DNA of 64,000 nt from assembly GCA_018069525.1 (NCBI GenBank), contig JAGPUQ010000003.1, forward strand, positions 1-64,000. The letters are read 5' to 3'. A program made the translations under genes and the position numbers. The stretch comes from Porticoccaceae bacterium (GTDB taxonomy: Bacteria > Pseudomonadota > Gammaproteobacteria > Pseudomonadales > Porticoccaceae). Shown one piece after another: positions 58,386-64,000 of the stretch; position 1 is the first letter of the stretch, and every line of letters begins with the position of its first letter. A model generated the notes under the pieces. That model had not been told where the DNA came from. It did no database searches and was given only the letters and a program-made list of their open reading frames with translations.

Positions 58386-61133
58386 ATGAACAAATCGATT
58401 AAACCTGAGGCCAGTGATCCGCTCGTGGTGCCCGCGCAGGGCGAAATAACCGGAGTCGCGAATATTCCAACCCAGGATACCGATCCCGCAGAAACCGAGG
58501 ACTGGATCGATTCCCTCGATGCTGTGATTCGTCATCAAGGTTATGAGCGCGCCGGGTTTTTACTCAAGCAATTGGTTGACCGCGCCGCCGTTGAAGGCGT
58601 ACCTATTCCCGGAGCGGTAACCACCCCGTTTTGTAATACCATTCACGTTACCCGCGAAAAGCGCATGCCCGGCGATCTGTTTATGGAGCGTCGCATTCGC
58701 TCGCTGATTCGTTGGAACGCGCTGGCAATGGTGGTGCGCGCCAATAAAAATGATCACGGTCTGGGCGGCCACATTGCCACCTTTTCATCGGCGGCAACTT
58801 TGTATGACATCGGCTTTAATTATTTTTTTCGCGCTCGTAATGAGCAGCATCAGGGCGATTTAATTTATTTCCAGGGTCATAGCTCTCCCGGTATTTATGC
58901 GCGCTCTTATTTAGAAGGGCGGGTGACCGAAAAACAAATGGATAACTTCCGTCAGGAAGTCGATGGCGAAGGGCTGTCGTCCTATCCCCATCCCTGGCTA
59001 ATGCCGGATTACTGGCAGTTTCCTACCGTATCCATGGGCCTTGGCCCGATTCAGGCGATTTATCAGGCGCACATCATGCGCTATTTGTCGGCGCGGGATT
59101 TAGTCCCACGGGGCGATCGTCAGGTCTGGGCTTTTCTTGGCGACGGTGAGTGTGATGAGCCAGAATCCCTCGGCGCAATTTCTCTCGCAGGCCGCGAGCA
59201 TCTGGAAAACCTGACCTTTGTGGTGAACTGTAATTTACAACGCCTCGACGGCCCGGTGCGCGGCAACGGCAAAATTATTCAAGAGCTCGAAAGCGTATTC
59301 CGGGGTGCTGGCTGGAATGTGATCAAGGTGGTGTGGGGACGACTGTGGGATCAGTTGTTTGAAAAAGACACGGAAGGTCTGTTGCAAAAACGCATGGACG
59401 AAGTCTGCGACGGCGAGCTTCAAAATTATAAATTTAACGGCGGTGCCTACACTCGCGAACACTTCTTTGGCAGTTCTCCAGAGCTACTGGAGTTGGTTGC
59501 CGATTTGAGCGACGACGACATTATGTATCTCAATCGCGGCGGTCACGATCCCTATAAAGTATATGCCGCCTACGCTAAGGCGGTGGAAAATAATGGTAAA
59601 CCTACGGTGATCCTGGCGATGACGGTAAAAGGCTACGGCCTGGGTGAATCAGGCGAGGCGTCCAACGACACGCACTCGGTGAAAAAACTCGGTCTCGATA
59701 GTCTCAAAAAATTCCGCGACCGCTTTGGCTTGCCGATTCCCGACGAAGAGCTGGAAAGCGTTCCGTATTACCGCCCTCCGGAGGATGGCCCGGAACTGAG
59801 CTATATGCGCCGTCGTCGCGAAGCACTCGGCGGTTATCTCCCCGCGCGACAAGCGGACTTTAAAGCACTTAAAGTACCAAAGCTGAGCGCGTTCAGTAAA
59901 CAGCTAGAAAGCACCGGCGAACGTTCTATCTCCACCACCATGGCGTTTGTGCGTATCTTGTCGACGCTGGTGAAGGATAAAAATATCGGTAATCGTGTTG
60001 CTCCCATCGTGCCGGACGAAGCGCGTACCTTCGGTATGGAAGGTATGTTTCGCCAGTTGGGTATTTATTCGTCCGCCGGGCAAAAATACGTGCCCCACGA
60101 TTCCGGACAAATTCTGTATTACAAAGAAGATAAGAAGGGCCAAATACTCGAAGAGGGTATTAACGAAGCCGGAGCCATGTCCGCATGGATAGCGCTATCC
60201 ACCGCCTACAGCAATTATGATTGCCCGATGGTGCCGTTTTATACCTTCTATTCCATGTTTGGTTTTCAGCGTATTGGTGATCTGGCCTGGGCGGCGGGGG
60301 ATATGCAGGCGCGCGGATTTTTGATCGGGGCCACCGCCGGTAGAACCACCCTGAATGGCGAAGGTTTGCAGCATCAGGATGGTCACAGCCATCTGCTGTC
60401 GGGCACTATTCCTAATTGCCGCAGTTACGACCCCGCTTACAGTTACGAACTCGCGGTGATTATTCAAGATGGTTTGCAGCGTATGTACGGCGACAAAGAA
60501 AACTGTTTTTACTACGTCACCACCATGAACGAAAATTATCGGCATCCAGCTATGCCGGAAGGTGCGGAAGCTGGCATCGTACGAGGCATGTACCTACTGG
60601 AACAAGGGGCTGCGCTTAAAAAAGGCGGTAAGTTAAAGCACAAAGTACAACTGCTGGGGTCCGGAACCATTCTCAACGAAGTTCGCGAAGCTGCTATTAT
60701 CTTGCAACAAAAATTTAATGTGAGCGCCGATATTTGGAGTGTCACCAGTATTGGTGAGTTGGCCCGCGATGGCCAGGCAGCAGTGCGTTGGAATCGCCTG
60801 CATCCCGATGCCGAAGAACGTACACCCTACGTAACTGAACTATTGGCTGACCGTGAAGGGCCGGTGATTGCCGCGACTGATTACGTTAAATCCCTAACGG
60901 AGCAGTTGCGTGCGTTTGTACCGGGAGAGTTCCACGTGCTCGGCACCGATGGTTTCGGGCGCAGTGATACTCGTGAGCGGCTGCGAGAATTTTTTGAAGT
61001 GGATCGAAACTTTATTACTCTCGCTGCACTGCATGCGCTTTACAAACAGGGTTCGATAGAGGCGTCGGTGGTTAGTGATGCGATTATTAGCCTGGGTATC
61101 GATGCAGAAAAAGCTAATCCACTGCATGTGTAA
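58386..61133 (+). CDS. aceE: Pyruvate dehydrogenase E1 component (homodimeric type)
   Basis: AceE decarboxylates pyruvate with thiamine diphosphate and acetylates the E2 lipoyl groups. The ATG at 58386, 6 bp after GAGGAGA, gives 915 residues, close to E. coli AceE (887). The TPP motif is GDGECDEPESLGAISLAGREHLENLTFVVNCNLQ near 250-285. Other typical segments are HNEQHQGD-like RARNEQHQGDLIYFQGHSSPG and GTDGFGRSDTRERLREFFEVD at the end. The reading frame is open upstream to a GTG at 58290, but this part is repeat-derived. aceF follows after 51 bp. Confidence 0.97.
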   Translation: MNKSIKPEASDPLVVPAQGEITGVANIPTQDTDPAETEDWIDSLDAVIRHQGYERAGFLLKQLVDRAAVEGVPIPGAVTTPFCNTIHVTREKRMPGDLFMERRIRSLIRWNALAMVVRANKNDHGLGGHIATFSSAATLYDIGFNYFFRARNEQHQGDLIYFQGHSSPGIYARSYLEGRVTEKQMDNFRQEVDGEGLSSYPHPWLMPDYWQFPTVSMGLGPIQAIYQAHIMRYLSARDLVPRGDRQVWAFLGDGECDEPESLGAISLAGREHLENLTFVVNCNLQRLDGPVRGNGKIIQELESVFRGAGWNVIKVVWGRLWDQLFEKDTEGLLQKRMDEVCDGELQNYKFNGGAYTREHFFGSSPELLELVADLSDDDIMYLNRGGHDPYKVYAAYAKAVENNGKPTVILAMTVKGYGLGESGEASNDTHSVKKLGLDSLKKFRDRFGLPIPDEELESVPYYRPPEDGPELSYMRRRREALGGYLPARQADFKALKVPKLSAFSKQLESTGERSISTTMAFVRILSTLVKDKNIGNRVAPIVPDEARTFGMEGMFRQLGIYSSAGQKYVPHDSGQILYYKEDKKGQILEEGINEAGAMSAWIALSTAYSNYDCPMVPFYTFYSMFGFQRIGDLAWAAGDMQARGFLIGATAGRTTLNGEGLQHQDGHSHLLSGTIPNCRSYDPAYSYELAVIIQDGLQRMYGDKENCFYYVTTMNENYRHPAMPEGAEAGIVRGMYLLEQGAALKKGGKLKHKVQLLGSGTILNEVREAAIILQQKFNVSADIWSVTSIGELARDGQAAVRWNRLHPDAEERTPYVTELLADREGPVIAATDYVKSLTEQLRAFVPGEFHVLGTDGFGRSDTRERLREFFEVDRNFITLAALHALYKQGSIEASVVSDAIISLGIDAEKANPLHV

Positions 61134-61184
61134 ACATATGCGATTGGCAGCCAGCAAGCCAGGTCGAAAACAAGGAAATATAAC

Positions 61185-62561
61185 GTGGCAGTAGAAATTG
61201 TTCGGGTACCAGATTTAGGTGGTGCCGATGAAGTTGAAGTCATCGAAATACCGGTCAAGGTGGGTGATCAGGTCGCCCTCGACGATACCATCGTGGTGCT
61301 GGAATCTGAAAAAGCCACCATGGAATTACCCGCGCCGTTTGCGGGGCGTATTGTAAAAATACTGGTTACCGAGGGCGATAAAATTACCGCCGAAGGTGTT
61401 CCGATAATGGAAGTTGAGGTCGAAGCCGAAGCCGATGTGGGAGTGAAGGTTACTGGAGAAACAGAAGCCACATCTTCTCCGAATCAAGAATTGCCAGACC
61501 CTGATGTAGCGCCAAAACCAGAGTCGAAAGCCGAAATTAAGGCAGTCCCTAAAGCAGAACCTAAATCACAACCCCAGTTAGTAGCTAGCAAGCCCACTGC
61601 TGCACCGGTCGCCGACGATACAGCATCCACCTTGATCACTGCCGATACGGCAACGGACGTTTACGCTGGGCCCTACGTGCGCCGTTTGGCGCGGGAATTG
61701 GGCGTCGATCTCACTCAGGTGCCGGGCAGTGGGCCGCGCCAGCGCATTATCAAAGAAGATGTTCATAAGTTTATAAAACAACGCATCGTAAATCCGCAGA
61801 ATGCTGATTCGTCAGGATTGGGCGGGGCCATTCCCTCGGTACCGGATATTGATTTCACTAAATTTGGTGACATTGAAACCCAGGAGATGAGTAAAATTGC
61901 CAAATTAACTGCGGCCAATATGCAGCGCAGTTGGCTCAACGTGCCCCACGTCACCCAGTTTGATGATGCCGATATAACCGAGCTGGAAGAATTTCGGCAG
62001 ACGCTTAAAACCGAAGGCGAGCGGCGGGGTGTCAAAATTACCCCGGTGCCGTTTTTACTCAAAGCCTGTGCGCTGGCCTTGCAGGAAAACCCCGTGCTCA
62101 ACCGGGCCTTGCACAGTGATGGCCAGCACTTCGTCCAAAAAAATTACTTTCATATTGGCATGGCCGTGGATACGCCGAAAGGCTTAATGGTGCCAGTGAT
62201 TCGCGACGTTAACCAAAAAGGTATTTGGGAGATAGCGGCAGAAATTTTTGAACTCGCCGACAAAGCCCGAGCCGGTAAGTTGACCGTTAACGATATGCAG
62301 GGCGGGTGTTTTACCGTATCCAGTTTAGGTGCCATCGGCGGGCGTGGTTTTACCCCGATAGTAAATACCCCCGAAGTCGCTATTCTGGGTGTTTCCAAAG
62401 CGGCGATTCAGCCGGTGTGGAACGGTGCCGAGTTTGGCCCGCGAAAATTATTACCACTGGCCTTATCCTATGACCATCGAGCCGTAAATGGCGGTGACGG
62501 CGGACGGTTTATGACGCGTTTAGTAGAACTGCTTAGCGATATTCGCGGTATGGTGATGTAG
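61185..62561 (+). CDS. aceF: Pyruvate dehydrogenase E2 (dihydrolipoamide acetyltransferase)
   Basis: This 458-residue E2 has one lipoyl domain (lipoyl lysine near 43 in LESEKATMELP) and an Ala/Pro/Lys/Glu linker. A peripheral-subunit-binding domain follows (GPYVRRLARELGVDLTQVPGSGPRQRIIKEDVHKFI, about 162-196), then the catalytic domain with SYDHRAVNGGDGGRF near 429. E. coli AceF has three lipoyl domains, so this is a compact form. The start is GTG with AAGGAA upstream. No lpd gene follows in this window; E3 must be encoded elsewhere. Confidence 0.97.
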   Translation: MAVEIVRVPDLGGADEVEVIEIPVKVGDQVALDDTIVVLESEKATMELPAPFAGRIVKILVTEGDKITAEGVPIMEVEVEAEADVGVKVTGETEATSSPNQELPDPDVAPKPESKAEIKAVPKAEPKSQPQLVASKPTAAPVADDTASTLITADTATDVYAGPYVRRLARELGVDLTQVPGSGPRQRIIKEDVHKFIKQRIVNPQNADSSGLGGAIPSVPDIDFTKFGDIETQEMSKIAKLTAANMQRSWLNVPHVTQFDDADITELEEFRQTLKTEGERRGVKITPVPFLLKACALALQENPVLNRALHSDGQHFVQKNYFHIGMAVDTPKGLMVPVIRDVNQKGIWEIAAEIFELADKARAGKLTVNDMQGGCFTVSSLGAIGGRGFTPIVNTPEVAILGVSKAAIQPVWNGAEFGPRKLLPLALSYDHRAVNGGDGGRFMTRLVELLSDIRGMVM

Positions 62562-62701
62562 TTTTTAAAAAGCATTCTGTAGGGTAGGCAGCGGTATTTA
62601 TTCTGGTAACTTAGTGAGCTATTAACAACTTAGAAAGTGTTCTATTATCAGCAAATCAAGGCATTGTTGTTTTAAATAATGTGGCAGATAAGGAAATTAT
62701 A

Positions 62702-63427
62702 ATGATTACCAATAGCGAGTCTGGAACAAACGTACACGAAATCACTGAGCGAATTTACCGTATCAACACGCCAGTTGCATTTGAAGGCGGGGCGGGGTTT
62801 TCCTTTAATCAATATTTGATCGCCGCTGACCAGCCTTTACTATTTCACACGGGGCCGCGAAAAATGTTTCCTCTGGTTCGTGAGGCCGTAGCGAGTGTGC
62901 TGCCGGTGGATCGACTGCGTTATATCGGCTTCTCTCATGTGGAGGGCGACGAATGCGGCTCGCTAAACGAATGGCTCGCCGCTGCTCCAGAATCTATACC
63001 TCTGTGCAGCAGGGTTGCCGGTATGACCTCAATTGAAGATATTGCTGATCGGAGTCCCCGCACTCTTGTAAACGATGAGGTGCTTTCTTTGGGAAGCCAT
63101 AGCGTGCGTTGGCACGATACCCCGCATCTGCCGCATGGGTGGGAGTGTGGTTATTTGACAGAGGAAAGCACGCAAACTTTATTTTGTGGCGACCTGTTTA
63201 CCCAGAGCGGAACAGATCTTCCCGCCATCACAGAGTCGGATATTCTCGGACCCAGCGAAGCTTTTCGTAAGCAGATGGATTATTTTTCACATGCGAAGAA
63301 TACAGGGGCCATGCTTGAGTATTTAGCGTCTACCGAGCCAAAAATTCTGGCCTGTATGCACGGAAGCGCATGGCGGGGCGATGGTGGAAAACTTTTGAGA
63401 GCTCTGGCTAACGCGTTGTCTTCTTAA
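62702..63427 (+). CDS. Metallo-beta-lactamase-fold protein, flavodiiron (ODP)-like
   Basis: From the ATG at 62702 (AAGGAA about 8 bp upstream) the product is 241 residues; a GTG at 62681 is an alternative. It is a lone MBL domain. FSHVEGDECGSLNEWLA supplies the H-x-E-x-D metal ligands characteristic of flavodiiron/ODP-type diiron sites. HDTPHLPHGWECGYLTEESTQTLFCGDLF and MHGSAW supply later ligands. No flavodoxin domain is attached. A role in oxygen, NO or peroxide sensing or reduction is inferred from the family only. It is about 140 bp after aceF. Confidence 0.85.
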   Translation: MITNSESGTNVHEITERIYRINTPVAFEGGAGFSFNQYLIAADQPLLFHTGPRKMFPLVREAVASVLPVDRLRYIGFSHVEGDECGSLNEWLAAAPESIPLCSRVAGMTSIEDIADRSPRTLVNDEVLSLGSHSVRWHDTPHLPHGWECGYLTEESTQTLFCGDLFTQSGTDLPAITESDILGPSEAFRKQMDYFSHAKNTGAMLEYLASTEPKILACMHGSAWRGDGGKLLRALANALSS

Positions 63428-63516
63428 CAAGTTCAGCATAGGGGGTTAGGTTTTCTTTTGAAAAATGATCGACCTATTCTTTTTACACATAGTTCAACTA
63501 CTGGGGGAGCTAGTCA

Positions 63517-63960
63517 ATGTCGGATAAATTAGAAGCCAACAAACAAATTGTCAGGGATTTTTTTGCTGCTATGGATAATCGTCGATTTGATGATATGGAG
63601 GCAATGTTGCACCCGGATCATTTATTCCATTTGCCCATGGCAGATACGCCACTGGATAAAGAAACGCATATGCAGATGAATATGAAACTGCAGGAGTCTT
63701 TAACAGATTTCGACCGCCACTTTCACGACCAGATCGCCGAGGGCGATAAGGTGGTAAGCCGAATGTTGCTGCGCATGAAGCACGTGGGCGAGTTCAATGG
63801 TGTGGCTCCCACTAATGAGTACATCGATCTTGAAGCCATCCACATCATGCGCATCAAAGACGGTCTCAATATCGAAGAGTGGGATGCGGTGGATTTTGTG
63901 CCTTTCCTGAAAGCTCTCGACTTTATTCCCAAAGACTCGAAGACCCCCTGGGATCACTAA
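63517..63960 (+). CDS. SnoaL/NTF2-like protein
   Basis: This 147-residue protein has a predicted NTF2/cystatin-like alpha+beta-barrel fold of the SnoaL-like ester cyclase group (NKQIVRDFFAAMDNRRFDDMEAMLHPDHLFHLPMADTPLDKETHMQMNMKLQESLTDFDRHFHDQIAEGDKVVSRMLLRMKH; EAIHIMRIKDGLNIEEWDAVDFVPFLKALDFIP). Such proteins range from cyclases to hydrolases, so no reaction can be named. The start has GGGGGAG 7 bp upstream. It lies 89 bp after the MBL gene. Confidence 0.83.
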   Translation: MSDKLEANKQIVRDFFAAMDNRRFDDMEAMLHPDHLFHLPMADTPLDKETHMQMNMKLQESLTDFDRHFHDQIAEGDKVVSRMLLRMKHVGEFNGVAPTNEYIDLEAIHIMRIKDGLNIEEWDAVDFVPFLKALDFIPKDSKTPWDH

Positions 63961-63992
63961 TCGAGTGATCTATACACGATCGAGGTAGCTCG

Positions 63993-64000
63993 ATGAATGA
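63993..64000 (+). CDS. Possible start of a further gene, cut by the window end
   Basis: An ATG at 63993 follows GAGG at a suitable distance, shortly after the previous stop. Only two codons are visible. A 6-bp inverted repeat (ATCGAG/CTCGAT, 63979-63994, loop GTAG) covers the putative ribosome binding site. Confidence 0.25.

Overview
The window is a chromosomal core-gene segment of a gammaproteobacterium, most likely of the Pseudomonas/Cellvibrionales branch (marine Cellvibrio-, Saccharophagus- or Teredinibacter-like). This rests on gene order and protein character: murJ-ribF-ileS-lspA-fkpB-ispH followed by a minor-pilin/PilY1 cluster, then pilSR, nadE, bamD, rluD and pgeF, plus metG/mrp/dcd beside an rnf operon, hslVU with a DUF971 gene, and ffh beside rpsP-rimM-trmD-rplS. 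No IS element, prophage, CRISPR array, tRNA or rRNA gene was seen. All genes look intact except those cut by the window edges.

Layout. 1-3255 (-): rnfA-B-C and the first codons of rnfD, an ion-translocating electron transport complex. 3434-7148: metG (-), mrp and dcd (+). 7237-11231: a DUF3108 protein and purM (-), then a DUF2066 protein and hda (+). 11315-13928 (-): sppA, a DUF2069 membrane protein and an ArsC-like reductase. 14161-16040 (+): a YihY-family membrane protein and a thioredoxin-like lipoprotein. 16125-18582 (-): DUF971 gene, hslU, hslV, with a good sigma-32-type promoter. 18839-26802 (+): murJ, ribF, ileS, lspA, fkpB, ispH. 26942-33521 (+): fimT/U-pilV-pilW-pilX-pilY1-pilE, the type IV pilus priming complex. 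33577-36690 (-): pilR and pilS. 36769-43139: nadE, bamD, rluD, pgeF, a NUDIX hydrolase, a gamma-carbonic anhydrase and a DUF1289 protein. 43163-45409 (-): a CorC-like CBS protein and a CcsA/YpjD-like membrane protein. 45777-49804 (+): ffh, rpsP, rimM, trmD, rplS, closed by a strong bidirectional terminator. 49931-58097: nitroreductase, MaoC hydratase and CitE-like lyase, BepA-like protease, PerM-like permease, and a pitrilysin-like M16 protease. 58386-63960 (+): aceE-aceF without lpd, a metallo-beta-lactamase-fold protein and a SnoaL-like protein.

The most unusual property is not a gene. More than twenty loci carry short, degenerate head-to-tail tandem duplications, mostly of 12-16 bp with 15 bp commonest. 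Inside genes every period I found is 12 or 15 bp, and the copies sit in linkers, termini or a signal peptide (rnfC, metG, DUF2066, hslU, murJ, lspA, pilR, rimM, the M16 protease). Between genes the periods are not restricted to multiples of three, and the copies often run outward from a stop codon (dcd, sppA, fkpB, bamD, ccsA-like) or lead up to a start codon (murJ, aceE). This looks like a genome-wide local duplication process that is frame-filtered inside genes. It is the best candidate here for an undescribed phenomenon. The next best observations are two near-identical palindromes 94 bp apart upstream of aceE, the heat-shock promoter of hslVU, and an Mrp that lacks the usual N-terminal domain.
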